A stretch of 64,000 bases of DNA, taken from Tetradesmus obliquus (Eukaryota > Chlorophyta > Chlorophyceae > Sphaeropleales > Scenedesmaceae). Each line of letters starts with the position of its first letter. The first letter of the stretch is position 1. The notes below the pieces were generated by a model. It saw only the letters and a list, made by a program, of their open reading frames with translations, searched no databases and was not told where the DNA came from. Made by a program: the position numbers and the translations under genes. Location of the stretch: NCBI GenBank assembly GCA_030272155.1, contig CP126195.1:5067001-5131000 (forward strand). Reading direction: 5' to 3'. Below are positions 53,215 to 62,458 of the stretch, piece by piece.

Positions 53215-56200
53215 ATGCCCGGTACAACCGGGCCTACAAGGGCTGGCATGCGCAAACACGCCCTGCGCATTGCCAGTCATAATGTGGGTGGCGTGGGCTG
53301 TGCGGGGCTCCTGGCCTGCGCAGCGCAGGCGGCAGCAGGTTGGGTGGACCTGGATCTGCACGTCGTTGCCGTGCAGGAGTGCAGGTTGCAGTATGACGAG
53401 ATTGCACAGGTGGTGGCGGCGCTAAATGCAGCGGCAGCTCAGCGGGCTGCTGCTACGCAGAAGCCCCATTATGCAGGGTTTGACTTTAAGTACAGCTTCA
53501 ACGCTGATCCTTTACACCCCTACTCAGCTGGCAACCTCATCTTGTGGCAGCGAAAGCTGGTATCCGAGGGATCCCTACAAGTGCTACCTGAGGCTGACGC
53601 CGACAGGGACGCCCGCGGCCGTCTGATGGTGCTCCACTTTAAGTGGGGTGGCCATACTGTTCATCTTGTTAATGTGTACTGTCCTAATGATTCTGTGGAC
53701 CGCCAGGCCTACATAACAGGCACGCTGGCGCCGCTTTGGGCGGCCAACCCTACCAGCAGCATCTTCATCGGCGACTGGAACTATGTTAATGATCCGGCGG
53801 CCGACAGACGCTGCCTTGCCGGCCAGCCCACCACGCCCGACCCCCCATCCATGCGGGCTTGGCAAGCAGCGGCACCCGGTCCTGCTGATGCGTACCGGTG
53901 CTTGCATCCTACGCGCCGCACCTACACGTTCATCCATCGCAACCCGCAAATTGGCCATGTAGCGCGGCTGGATCGAGCTTATGTTGGCAGCGCGCTGCGC
54001 GCCAGCGTGGTGTCATGTGCCACAGCTCCCTCGAGTGTCTCTGACCACTTCCCTTTGGTGCTTGAGCTGGCTCCCCTGCAGCCCCCCCACCCCACTGGCC
54101 CTGGCCTTGCCCGCGCCCGTGTGGACTTCTGGAGCAGCCCCAACCACCGCGCCCTGCTCAAGGCTTGGGTGCTCATCGAGCTGCAGGGCGAGCCAACGCC
54201 CGACTTTGCCCGCCTTGTTTGGTGGCCTGGCTTCAAGCAACGGCTCCTGGCCAAGTGCCGGGAGATTCGCAAGGCCTGGCGCGCTGACACAGCGCTGCCA
54301 ACGTACGCCGGTGCCCAGCAGCAGGTGCAGGCAGCCCTGGAGAAGCTTGGCGTAGGTGCAGGTCAGCCGCAGATCAACGCAGCGATGGCGGCGCTGACGG
54401 CTGCCCGCGCAGCCCTCCGCGCCGCCCAGCAGGCAGCATGGTCAGCCAGCGAACGGCTGCAGCGGCAGCAGTGGCTGCACCGCGGGGAGCAGCCCAACCC
54501 CTGCATCACGGAGCAGCTGCGTGCCCTGGAGCGAGCTCCTGCCTCCAGGAAGGTGGTTGCTCTACGCAGTACAGCCGGCGCGTATGTGTGGGAGGGAGCA
54601 GGGCCTGCCAAGGTGGCCATCACACAGTGGGCTGGTGTGAGTGCGCAGCCAACAGTGGACCCAGCCGCCCAGGCTGCCATCCTCGCAACCGTCGCCAGTC
54701 TGCCTCGGCAGCCAGCAGCAGCAGATGGCAGCGCAGTGGTCACCGCAGCCGCAGTGCTTCAGGCTATGTCAGACTCCAAGCCGAACACGTCCCCAGGCCT
54801 GGATGGCCTGCCTGTTGCAGTGTACAAGCACTGCAAGGAGCTGCTCGCGCCGGTCTTAGCACGTGTGTTTACGGCAGTAGGCACGCTGGGGCAGCCACCG
54901 GCCGGTTTCCTGGACGGTGCGGTGATCGGCATCTTCAAGGCTGGCGATGTTACCCTGGCAGCCAATTACCGCCCCATCACCCTGCTCAACACCGACTACA
55001 GGCTCTTGGCCAGAATTTTGGCCTCCCGCCTGCAGGCAGTGCTAGATCAGGCTATCTCTCCTACGCAGACAGCTTTCATCAAGCGCCGCAGGATCGGCCA
55101 CAACATCATCACCATGCAGCTCCTGCTGCACGCGCTGCCAGAAGACAGCACAGTGGTGGCAGCGCTGCTGGATTTTTCCAAGGCGTACGACACCTTGGAC
55201 AGGCCCTTCCTGCTGTCTGTCATGAGTGCTATGGGCGTGGGGCCTGAATTCTGTAAGTGGGTGAAGTTGCTGCTCACCAACACGCATGCGTGCGCGTGCA
55301 TGAATGGCTTTGTTTCTGGCATGCGCAGGTTTGATGCTGGCGTGCGGCAGGGGTGTCCCCTGTCTCCTCTGCTCTACCTGTTTGTTGGTGAGGCATTGTT
55401 GAGGTTTTTGCAGAGTAAAGGCATCAACATCACCGTGCAAGGTGTGCAGTTGTCAGCGACTCAGTTTGCCGATGACACGCAGGTCTACCTGCGCTCCCCT
55501 GCACAGGTTGCACAGTTTTTACTACATATGCAGGTTATGGCAGCCGCATCTGGGCAACAGCTCAACCTGCACAAATCCAAGTTGCTTTTGCTGGGTGCTA
55601 CTGCGCGGCAGCAGCACGCGACGCTCTCTCAGCAGCATGCTGCTGGTGTGTTGCCGCTCAGCCCTGTCCTGCAGGCCAACGTGTTGGGTGTGTGCGTGGG
55701 CTCTGACTCTCCGGTGGATTGGGGTCAGAAGCTGGCTTCTGTGGATGCTGCGCTCGCGCGGCTGTCGCACATTCCGCAGCTTGCGGTGTTTGGCAGAGGT
55801 ATGGGTAGCGCTGCTTATGGTGTGAGCACCTTGCTTTATGCAGCTGAATTCTCTGATTTGCCGCCTGATGTTGATCGTCAGCACCTTGTTGCGGCGGTTG
55901 GGAAGCTAGTGGATAGAGGGTTGGCACCTGCTTCGTCTGTGCGGCGTTTCACTGGTGTGGCTGCTCTCTTTTTGGCGGGCAGGCCGGCTGAAGGTGGCTT
56001 TGGTGCTTTGCCATGGGTTGAACACATACGTGCACGGCATGCTTGGTGGGGCGCGCAGTTTGCTACAGCACCGCCAGACACTGAGCTGCCTTGGATCCGC
56101 ATTGGGCGGGCGCTATTGCGTTCCAAGCATAAATGGTGGGGCCCATTGTCCTTGTTTGACAGCTTTGAAGACACGCAAACGCCGATGGAGCCGTCGCAGG

Positions 56201-57462
56201 CGTTCCCTCAGCAGTCCCTCCCTCCCCCGCCGCTGCGCCGCATGATTGCTGGTCTTCAAGCGCTAGGCAAAGTTTGTGATGTGAAGGCGGTGGCGCCTGC
56301 GGCGCCGGCCCCTGCACTGCCGCCGCCACATCCTCAACAGCTGTCCGACATGCAGCAGTTGCGTGCACAGCTGCAGGCTGTGCAGGATGCGCCAGTGCTA
56401 CATCCCGGGGCTTGGTGTAGTTTGGCTCCTGTCTTTGCTAACCCCTTTTTACAAGCAATGGTTGGGTTTGTGCCCGGTGGGCTGCAAATGCATCCCGTGC
56501 CCTCTGTGCGCGGGCCACATGCATGTTCTGGCGGCAAGTGTCGCCCACGCATCCGCACTGTGGCCGATCTCTGTCGCGCTTGGCATGTGATCCAGCATGC
56601 TGCACGGCAACAGCTGCCACACCCATTGCTGCCGTACGGCTCCAACTTCAGCAATGCAGACAATGAATCGGCAGATTTGACAGACTTGGTTAACTTGCTG
56701 CCCATGCCGTGGCATCGGGCTGCCTTGGCTGTTGTGCGGCATCCTGCAGCAGACCGGCCCTGGCCGCCTGCAGCTGTGCCAGACCCGCCATGTATGCCTT
56801 CTGCAGCAGAGCAGCATGTTGAGGCCATGTTGGTGGCGAGGTTAGGCTGGCGGAATCATTGCGGCAAGACGGTGTCTGTTGCACAATTGTCTGTTCGCGA
56901 AGCTACCTCGCTGCAGCTTGGTCCCCTGCGTGCTGAGCGCCAGGAGCGGCGCACTAGGTTTGTCAGTGTTGCGCTCGGTGCGGGTGCCCCGCCCGAGGCG
57001 TTGACTCGTGGTTTGCAATGTGTGGCAGCCGCCCAGGGCGCACTATGGAAGATGCGCTGGGATAATGCGTACAAGGAGACGTATTGGCGGCTGGTCATGG
57101 ATGGCTTGCCTACGTCGGAGCGCATGCACCAGCAGCATGATACCTGCATGTGTGGCGCTGCGTGTCCTGGTCTGGTGCACCATTTTTGGGAGTGCCCGGT
57201 TGCGGTAGCGGTGATTGACAGCCTGCTGTCTGCGTTGCCTGCAACATGGTGTACGAGGGCTGTAGGCCGCCCGCCGCTTGCTATGCGGCATGTCTGGTTG
57301 ATGCAGCGGCCTCCCGGCCCTAAGCGGCTCCACCAGCGTGTTTGGGGGGTTGTTTGTTTAGCTGCTTTGAATGCCATGGATGTTAGCAGACGGCAGGCTA
57401 ACAAGCTGCGCATTCCGCCGCCCGCGCCTGCCGCGCCGCGGCCGTCTGCGCCGCCGCCGTAA
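53215..57462 (+). CDS. LINE D ORF2: endonuclease-reverse transcriptase with early stop
   Basis: 1415 residues. Endonuclease: SHNVGG, VQECRL, IGDWNYVND, SDHFPL. Reverse transcriptase: SPGLDG, NYRPITLL, LLDFSKAYD, RQGCPLSPLL, FADD (about 55465). Zinc knuckle: CMCGAACPG...HHFWECP (about 57145). Compared with LINE B the frame ends early at a TAA (57460-57462) inside a Pro/Ala-rich linker. The remaining 103 or so codons (Gln-rich, then RFWELLADFVAMEAAP...LAPRSG) are still open in the same frame to 57774. The stop removes only the C-terminal tail, so activity may persist. Confidence 0.85.
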   Translation: MPGTTGPTRAGMRKHALRIASHNVGGVGCAGLLACAAQAAAGWVDLDLHVVAVQECRLQYDEIAQVVAALNAAAAQRAAATQKPHYAGFDFKYSFNADPLHPYSAGNLILWQRKLVSEGSLQVLPEADADRDARGRLMVLHFKWGGHTVHLVNVYCPNDSVDRQAYITGTLAPLWAANPTSSIFIGDWNYVNDPAADRRCLAGQPTTPDPPSMRAWQAAAPGPADAYRCLHPTRRTYTFIHRNPQIGHVARLDRAYVGSALRASVVSCATAPSSVSDHFPLVLELAPLQPPHPTGPGLARARVDFWSSPNHRALLKAWVLIELQGEPTPDFARLVWWPGFKQRLLAKCREIRKAWRADTALPTYAGAQQQVQAALEKLGVGAGQPQINAAMAALTAARAALRAAQQAAWSASERLQRQQWLHRGEQPNPCITEQLRALERAPASRKVVALRSTAGAYVWEGAGPAKVAITQWAGVSAQPTVDPAAQAAILATVASLPRQPAAADGSAVVTAAAVLQAMSDSKPNTSPGLDGLPVAVYKHCKELLAPVLARVFTAVGTLGQPPAGFLDGAVIGIFKAGDVTLAANYRPITLLNTDYRLLARILASRLQAVLDQAISPTQTAFIKRRRIGHNIITMQLLLHALPEDSTVVAALLDFSKAYDTLDRPFLLSVMSAMGVGPEFCKWVKLLLTNTHACACMNGFVSGMRRFDAGVRQGCPLSPLLYLFVGEALLRFLQSKGINITVQGVQLSATQFADDTQVYLRSPAQVAQFLLHMQVMAAASGQQLNLHKSKLLLLGATARQQHATLSQQHAAGVLPLSPVLQANVLGVCVGSDSPVDWGQKLASVDAALARLSHIPQLAVFGRGMGSAAYGVSTLLYAAEFSDLPPDVDRQHLVAAVGKLVDRGLAPASSVRRFTGVAALFLAGRPAEGGFGALPWVEHIRARHAWWGAQFATAPPDTELPWIRIGRALLRSKHKWWGPLSLFDSFEDTQTPMEPSQAFPQQSLPPPPLRRMIAGLQALGKVCDVKAVAPAAPAPALPPPHPQQLSDMQQLRAQLQAVQDAPVLHPGAWCSLAPVFANPFLQAMVGFVPGGLQMHPVPSVRGPHACSGGKCRPRIRTVADLCRAWHVIQHAARQQLPHPLLPYGSNFSNADNESADLTDLVNLLPMPWHRAALAVVRHPAADRPWPPAAVPDPPCMPSAAEQHVEAMLVARLGWRNHCGKTVSVAQLSVREATSLQLGPLRAERQERRTRFVSVALGAGAPPEALTRGLQCVAAAQGALWKMRWDNAYKETYWRLVMDGLPTSERMHQQHDTCMCGAACPGLVHHFWECPVAVAVIDSLLSALPATWCTRAVGRPPLAMRHVWLMQRPPGPKRLHQRVWGVVCLAALNAMDVSRRQANKLRIPPPAPAAPRPSAPPP

Positions 57463-58344
57463 TGGCAGGTACCTATTACCGATGTGTTTCAGCCTGCAGC
57501 TCTCACTGCTGCGCAGCAACAGCATAACCAGCTGGTTGAGCAGCGTAGGCAGCAGCAGCAGCTGCAACAACAACAACAGCGACAGCAACTAATAGCGCAG
57601 GTGTTACAGGAGGCGAAGCAGCAGGCGGTTTTGCGGTTTTGGGAGTTGCTTGCTGATTTTGTGGCAATGGAGGCTGCGCCGGCTCATTGGCGTGTTGCGG
57701 TGCCTGGAGATCACCCGTTTCTGCGTTCTGATCCAGCACAGCTGCGCATTGTACTGGCGCCCCGCTCTGGTTGACCTTCCTGCTTTTACATGATGTGCTG
57801 TCCGTAGTTGTCCAATTTTCACTTTCTGGCAAGGCCATGTTGCATGTCGTGTGTCACCGTGCTTGATTTTTCAGCTCCGTGTGTCGCATTGCGTGCTTCT
57901 ATGCTTGTCAGCCATGAGGGTTGCAGAAGCCGTAGCACCTTAGTTTGCATGTCACATGCAGTGTCTCCTGTCGGTCCCGCGTGCTCCTGCTTGCTGCAGT
58001 CTGGTGTGTACAGCAGTGCCTTGGTGCAATCATGCCAAACACCTATGGTAAGCAGCACCATTGTGCATCCCGCTTGCTGTTTGGACCATGCCTGCCTTCC
58101 CTTGTGCGTTTTGTGCCCTGTGCTTTGAGCACCCTGCTGCTTTTGTGCTGCACTTCGCACGTGCTGCACTGCATGTACTTGTTGGTTTATGGGGAGATAG
58201 GGGCTGCAAGATGCCTCTGGAGTTTTACTTTGGTTGCATCTTGTGGCTTGCTATCGGGTTCTCATGATACGTGAACTGAAAGAGGGGCAAGTGACTCACT
58301 TTAGGGTGATCACTTGCCCACCCCTGTAACAGACCTCTCTCGAG

Positions 58345-58534
58345 CTGTGCTTGCATTCGCATTGCTGTTCTCACATCAGCCGTTGTCAAATGCAGCAATG
58401 TGTATGCCGGACATTTCATATTCGTAAGGAAATCTACTTTGAAACCAAGAGGCGCCCAGAACCCCCTCAGACCCCTCTCCCGTGGCCCCCGTGGGTCACG
58501 TGGGATTGGTTGAGATTCGCTCAGTCGTGCGTGT
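58345..58534. other. Junction DNA between LINE D and the viral module
   Basis: No gene recognised. It may be the left flank or end of the second viral element. Confidence 0.4.
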
Positions 58535-58807
58535 TCATGTGTTACAATGCCGGATTTCCCGTAAGGCGCTCGCAGCCTCGCAATCCTCTGGGCACAGCAG
58601 GCCCGCTTCGCTGAGCTCTATGAACCCCATGATCCCCTGCCTGTCTCTCTTCTTCAGTTTGTCCATGTGCCTGATGGCGCACTCTGGGTGTGCTGGGAAG
58701 CTGCTTGCCTCCTGCTTGTTTGCCATGCATGCGATTGCTTTCCTCTTGTTCTTCATGGTCCTTGGTATGTAGATGACGCCTCCGCAGAAGTGGCACTTGG
58801 TTGGCAT
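58535..58807 (-). CDS. Viral zinc-ribbon protein, uninterrupted copy
   Basis: About 90 residues from the ATG whose complement is 58805-58807. The motif order is KCHFCGGVIYIP, a Lys/Arg-rich stretch, SFPAHPECAIRHMDKLKKRDRQ, and ELSEAGLLCPED. Two Cys pairs and His residues could chelate zinc. The start overlaps that of the lysozyme-like gene on the other strand. Homologous pieces lie next to viral genes at 3.9 and 21.4 kb, marking it as a recurring viral gene. Function unknown; a transcription or DNA-binding factor is a guess. Confidence 0.55.
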   Translation of the reverse strand: MPTKCHFCGGVIYIPRTMKNKRKAIACMANKQEASSFPAHPECAIRHMDKLKKRDRQGIMGFIELSEAGLLCPEDCEAASALREIRHCNT

Positions 58808-59438
58808 GTTGGCTGTTGTTGTTGGGTTGCTCATCTGGCTCATCTGGCTGGCCTCAAGTTCCATGCAGCCAGTTAAACTCTCCGCCTCATTCACGATGAC
58901 CCGCTACTGGAGTGAGTGCCTGCCCAACAGCCCTGCCTCCCTGCCCTATGCCATCAACGAGTATGGCTTCCTCCTTCGCTACAACAAGCAGCGCCTGGTC
59001 ATGGTCTGCAAGAATGCTGGCGTGCCGCCCCACCTGACTGCCCTGATGGTGGCCATGGCCATGCAGGAGACCACCACCATGTCTTCTGATGACAGGGACG
59101 CCACCAAGGATGGTGATGGTGCTGCTGCCAACGTGTCTCTGTTCAATCTGTCCATTGACCTGGTGCGCCAGGTGGATCCCTCTGTGGACCCCTGGTCTTT
59201 GAACCATGTCAGCAACCTGCCTGTGGCTGTGGGCATCATCAAGGCTGGCATCGACCGGTGGGGCATTGAGCGCTTTCTGAACTTTGTGCGTGGGGGCCGC
59301 ACTGCCTTCCAGGATGGCGTGAGCTATGGTGCTGCCAACTACAGGGATGGGCTTGCCACCATCCTGCGCCAGATGGACCGTGATCCCAAGCTGTTGGATG
59401 ACGACCGGCGGGTGGACGTGTGCGTGCCACATGTGTAG
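58806..59438 (+). CDS. Membrane-anchored lysozyme-like protein of a Polinton-like virus
   Basis: 210 residues from ATG 58806; an earlier in-frame ATG at 58773 would overlap the zinc-ribbon coding region and is less likely. The N terminus is one hydrophobic span (LAVVVGLLIWLIWLAS). The soluble part has AMAMQETTTM with a candidate catalytic Glu88, then RDATKDGDGAAANVSLFNLSIDLV and FVRGGRTAFQDGVSYGAANYRDG, the pattern of small lysozyme/transglycosylase-fold proteins in fungi and large DNA viruses. It could aid entry or egress by cutting the cell-wall matrix of the host alga. The frame is intact. Fold assignment is from pattern only. Confidence 0.5.
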   Translation: MLAVVVGLLIWLIWLASSSMQPVKLSASFTMTRYWSECLPNSPASLPYAINEYGFLLRYNKQRLVMVCKNAGVPPHLTALMVAMAMQETTTMSSDDRDATKDGDGAAANVSLFNLSIDLVRQVDPSVDPWSLNHVSNLPVAVGIIKAGIDRWGIERFLNFVRGGRTAFQDGVSYGAANYRDGLATILRQMDRDPKLLDDDRRVDVCVPHV

Positions 59439-59466
59439 TTTGTTTGGTTTGTGAGTTGTGTCGCCC

Positions 59467-59664
59467 ATGCCTGAGTCGAACGATTCGACCCTGCCGGAGT
59501 CGTCCCTGACGACCCTACCGGAAAAGCCCCGTCGTCGCCCTCCTCACGCTGACTGGACCGAGTGCGGTTGCGCCAAGTGTGAGCGCTACAGGGTCCACCG
59601 ATCCACTGTAGAGCCTGGCATGCTGCGCATCCTTCCTGGTCCTTTCCTTCTGCAGTTTAGGTAA
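59467..59664 (+). CDS. Small Cys-containing protein, unknown
   Basis: 65 residues from ATG 59467, 28 bases after the lysozyme-like stop and 12 before the penton-like start. It contains WTECGCAKCERYRVHRS, a possible zinc knuckle, and a Pro/Arg-rich stretch. Close packing on the same strand supports it as a real viral gene. Confidence 0.4.
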   Translation: MPESNDSTLPESSLTTLPEKPRRRPPHADWTECGCAKCERYRVHRSTVEPGMLRILPGPFLLQFR

Positions 59665-59676
59665 CGGCACTCCGAG

Positions 59677-60492
59677 ATGCAGCGCCCCCTGCAGACGCAC
59701 CATCTCTTGATCAGCAGCAGCACTGCCTCTGTTGACCTGCACCTTCCACCCATGCTCTTGCACAAGGTGGACTCCAACCACAGGACCAGCTGGAAGGTGT
59801 GGATCAGCAAGATCGTGATGCCCAGCTTCATCCCCAACATTTCTGCCGCCAACAACACGTTCAAGTGGAACGATGTTCAGTACTACCTGTGGCCTGGCAA
59901 GTCCACTGCCCAAGACATCTGCTACCAGCTGAGCAGTGTTGGCTGTGTGACCAAGTGGAGCCATGTGGACAACCGCTTCATCTTTCAGACGGCTGGCAAG
60001 CTGGACGTCTCTGCTCCCAACTCCTGTGCCGACCTGCTGGGCCTGCCTCGCAGTGTCAGGACCCTGACTGCTGGCTCTAGCTCTGTGCAGGCTCCCCAGC
60101 TGGGTCTGTTGGACTACGTGATAGTGCACTCCAGCCTGTCCAGCAACACGCACGTGTGGAGGGATGGGGTTCTGAAGACCAACACGCAGGTCCTGTGCAC
60201 CCTGCCTTTGAATGATGAGATCACCTACCCCTACGAAGACCTGGGTGGCGACCGCGCCGTGTTCTACCACTCCAGCCTCATAGACAGCATTCGGGTGTGG
60301 ATCAGTGACGCTGAGCTGGGGCTGATCCCCACCTGCCAGGAGCCCTGGCACTGTACCGTCACCATTGCAGAGGTGGCTGACGTGTTTGAGGACCAGATGA
60401 GCCTGTTGAACAAGAACACGGCCGAGCTGCTGGATCTCAAAAAAATCAACACGGTCTTAAAGCACAATGCCCCCCAGCAAGCCCCCCAGTAG
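59677..60492 (+). CDS. Penton-like (minor capsid) protein
   Basis: 271 residues. It is strand-rich throughout, with conserved-looking blocks WKVWISKIVMPSFIPNIS, SCADLLGLPRS, APQLGLLDYVIVHSSLSSNTHVW, LCTLPLNDEITYP, VFYHSSLIDSIRVWISD and PWHCTVTIAEV. This order (IPNxS, PLNxxI, then a late VWIxD strand) resembles the single jelly-roll penton proteins of Polinton-like viruses and virophages. A helical tail follows (EDQMSLLNKNTAELLDLKKIN). It would form the capsid vertices. Its stop overlaps the next gene by 26 bases. Intact frame. A different minor capsid role is possible. Confidence 0.55.
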   Translation: MQRPLQTHHLLISSSTASVDLHLPPMLLHKVDSNHRTSWKVWISKIVMPSFIPNISAANNTFKWNDVQYYLWPGKSTAQDICYQLSSVGCVTKWSHVDNRFIFQTAGKLDVSAPNSCADLLGLPRSVRTLTAGSSSVQAPQLGLLDYVIVHSSLSSNTHVWRDGVLKTNTQVLCTLPLNDEITYPYEDLGGDRAVFYHSSLIDSIRVWISDAELGLIPTCQEPWHCTVTIAEVADVFEDQMSLLNKNTAELLDLKKINTVLKHNAPQQAPQ

Positions 60493-61072
60493 TGTTGGGA
60501 CGAAGCCCAAGCCCAAGCCCAAGGCCAAGGCCAAGCCCAAGGCCAATGTTGGGACGAAGCCCAAGCCCACCTCCATCGTCCAGAGTGTGCAGGCGCACAG
60601 GGCTATGCTGCGCGCCATCACCAAGAGCACCATCGTGAAGAACAACATCTCCTTGAGCAGCGGTGCTGGTGGGTGGTACGCCCCCATGCCCATGGGCTTC
60701 AGCGTTCCCCAACCTGTCGAGCGCCCTGTGTACGGTCGCCCTGCCCTGACCGAGGTGGGCTCCAAGTCGGAGCGCTCCAGTACCGGAACCCAAGTGAATG
60801 CGCTCGACCCTGATGCCGCCGATATCAGTGACGTCCGTCCACCTAAACGTCGTGCTCCTGATCCGCCCGGAGACAGGCGCACCGTCAAAGCGGTGAGGCA
60901 CCCTGAGCCCCCATTCACGTTTGGCAGTGTCGGTCCCTACACGTCTGATTCGCACCGTGCCACTCAGGAATGGCACAAGGCTCGGCGGGCCTACCGTTAC
61001 GACCTCAACCGCGAGCTCCAGTACCGCAGCAGGGAGATGCGCGACCAGCGCACATTGTCCAGCCGCGCCTAG
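60467..61072 (+). CDS. Basic Lys/Pro-rich viral protein, unknown
   Basis: 201 residues. The N terminus is a KPKPKAKAKPKAN-type repeat, then a central segment with GGWYAPMPMGFSVPQPVERP and an Arg-rich C terminus (RRAYRYDLNRELQYRSREMRDQR). Such composition suggests genome condensation or a core protein. It overlaps the penton-like gene by 26 bases and ends 43 bases before the ATPase start. Confidence 0.5.
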   Translation: MPPSKPPSSVGTKPKPKPKAKAKPKANVGTKPKPTSIVQSVQAHRAMLRAITKSTIVKNNISLSSGAGGWYAPMPMGFSVPQPVERPVYGRPALTEVGSKSERSSTGTQVNALDPDAADISDVRPPKRRAPDPPGDRRTVKAVRHPEPPFTFGSVGPYTSDSHRATQEWHKARRAYRYDLNRELQYRSREMRDQRTLSSRA

Positions 61073-61115
61073 CGCACAAAAATCCAGACATCACTTAATC
61101 GACTCCGCACTGCAG

Positions 61116-62090
61116 ATGCTACACGTCACCAAGGTCCCCCGCTACGAGGTCAAGGCCCCAGCTGCCAAGCTGAAGCACGCATTCGCCGTGGACACGCCCG
61201 AGGACGGCATCCCGCTGCACCAGCTGGGGCTCATCGTTGGCCGCAAGGGTGGCGGCAAGGGCTTTGCGCTCTTCTCCCTGCTCAGGCAGCTGCGTGCTGA
61301 GGGCCTGGCTGACCGCATCTGGGTGCTGAGCCCCACCTGCCAGAGCAACCGCGACCTGTACACGTCGGCTGGGGTCGCAGACGAAGACCTGGTGGATGAT
61401 GCCACCAATGCCAGCCTGATCAAGGTGCTGGAGGCGATCGACCAGGAGGCCGCCGAGTACCAGGAGCACAGGCGCGCCCTGGACGACTATGCGCTGCTGC
61501 AGCGCCTGATCAAAAAGCGCCACGTCGACATCGACAGGATCGACCCCGACCTGCTGTTCCGGGCCTTCTCTGGCGACTTCATCGACCAGCCCCCTCCGCC
61601 CTACCGCTACGACGCCAATCGGCCAGCCAGCAGAAAGGGCAAGCCCCCTGTGCTGCACATCGTGCTGGATGACGTGCAGGGCACGGAGCTGATGGCCGGC
61701 TCCTACAAGGCGCCTTTGCACAACCTGGCGCTCCGGCACCGCCACGTGGCTGGGGGCCTGGGCTGCTCCCTGTGGCTGGTGGCGCAGTCGCTCAAGGCGC
61801 AGGCTGCGGGCCTGCCTCGCTCCATCCGCGAGAACGCCTCCCTGGTGGGCATCTTCAAGCTCAAGGACGAGAAGATGGTGCAAGCCCTGCTGGACATGTA
61901 CGGCGCGGACGTGCCGCAGGAGCAGCTGCTCAAGGCCTACGAGTACGCCACCAACCGGCCCTTTGGCTTCCTGTGCATCGACTTTGGCGCGCCCGAGAAG
62001 CACCGCCTGCGAGCGGGCTGGGACGAAATAATAAGCTTTGCAAAAAGCACAAATGACGCGAACCCTAAGAGTCCGCTCCCTGTGGTTTAG
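61116..62090 (+). CDS. FtsK/HerA (A32-type) genome-packaging ATPase
   Basis: 324 residues from ATG 61116; 65 further codons open upstream overlap the previous gene in another frame and are not needed. Walker A is GLIVGRKGGGKGFAL (residues 38-52, Lys48), where the usual Ser/Thr after Lys is Gly. Walker B is VLHIVLDDVQG (about 178-188). CSLWLVAQSLKA (about 219-230) is the sensor-like strand with a polar Gln. It pumps genomes into capsids in Polintons, virophages and giant viruses. The neighbouring penton-like gene fits a morphogenesis module. Family assignment is reasonably sure. Confidence 0.7.
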   Translation: MLHVTKVPRYEVKAPAAKLKHAFAVDTPEDGIPLHQLGLIVGRKGGGKGFALFSLLRQLRAEGLADRIWVLSPTCQSNRDLYTSAGVADEDLVDDATNASLIKVLEAIDQEAAEYQEHRRALDDYALLQRLIKKRHVDIDRIDPDLLFRAFSGDFIDQPPPPYRYDANRPASRKGKPPVLHIVLDDVQGTELMAGSYKAPLHNLALRHRHVAGGLGCSLWLVAQSLKAQAAGLPRSIRENASLVGIFKLKDEKMVQALLDMYGADVPQEQLLKAYEYATNRPFGFLCIDFGAPEKHRLRAGWDEIISFAKSTNDANPKSPLPVV

Positions 62091-62245
62091 AGTGCTCTGC
62101 TGGTTTGGCTTCTGCGGTGCAGGCTGCGTGCGCGCGCCCAGGGGCACCAGCCCCCTCTCGGTCGAGCTGACACGCAGGTCAGCGACGCGCCCGGTCGCGT
62201 CAGAGCTGACACGCAAATATCGGCGCCAGGCATTAGTCGACCTCG

Positions 62246-62458
62246 ATGACCACTACCGCCGACCTCATGCTGGACCTGCTGTGCGCCGAGTTCCCCAACG
62301 TGCAGCGCGAGGTGCTCGAGCTGTGCATAGAGACACACCAAGGCCTGGAGCAGGAGCTCGGTGACGAGTACGACGTGGAGGACGCGCTGGACAAACTATG
62401 TGCACAGTATGCAACCGACGATGGAGAGGACGGGTCACAGAGTGCTGCTGAGCAGTAG
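62246..62458 (+). CDS. Small acidic protein with CUE/UBA-like pattern
   Basis: 70 residues. LMLDLLCAEFPNVQREVLELCIETHQG...DVEDALDKLC has the FP and final Leu pattern of ubiquitin-binding CUE domains, but the match is short. The tail is acidic and Gln-rich. It overlaps the next gene by about 50 bases. Confidence 0.4.
   Translation: MTTTADLMLDLLCAEFPNVQREVLELCIETHQGLEQELGDEYDVEDALDKLCAQYATDDGEDGSQSAAEQ

Larger units (their letters stand above)
51434..58332 (+). mobile_element. LINE D, full-length two-ORF non-LTR retrotransposon
   Basis: About 6.9 kb: ORF1, ORF2 and a 3' untranslated region of about 560 bases ending acagacctctctc. It starts directly at the 3' end of LINE C. The 9-mer gagctgtgc occurs at both ends (51433 and 58341 region), consistent with a target duplication. 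Confidence 0.8.
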
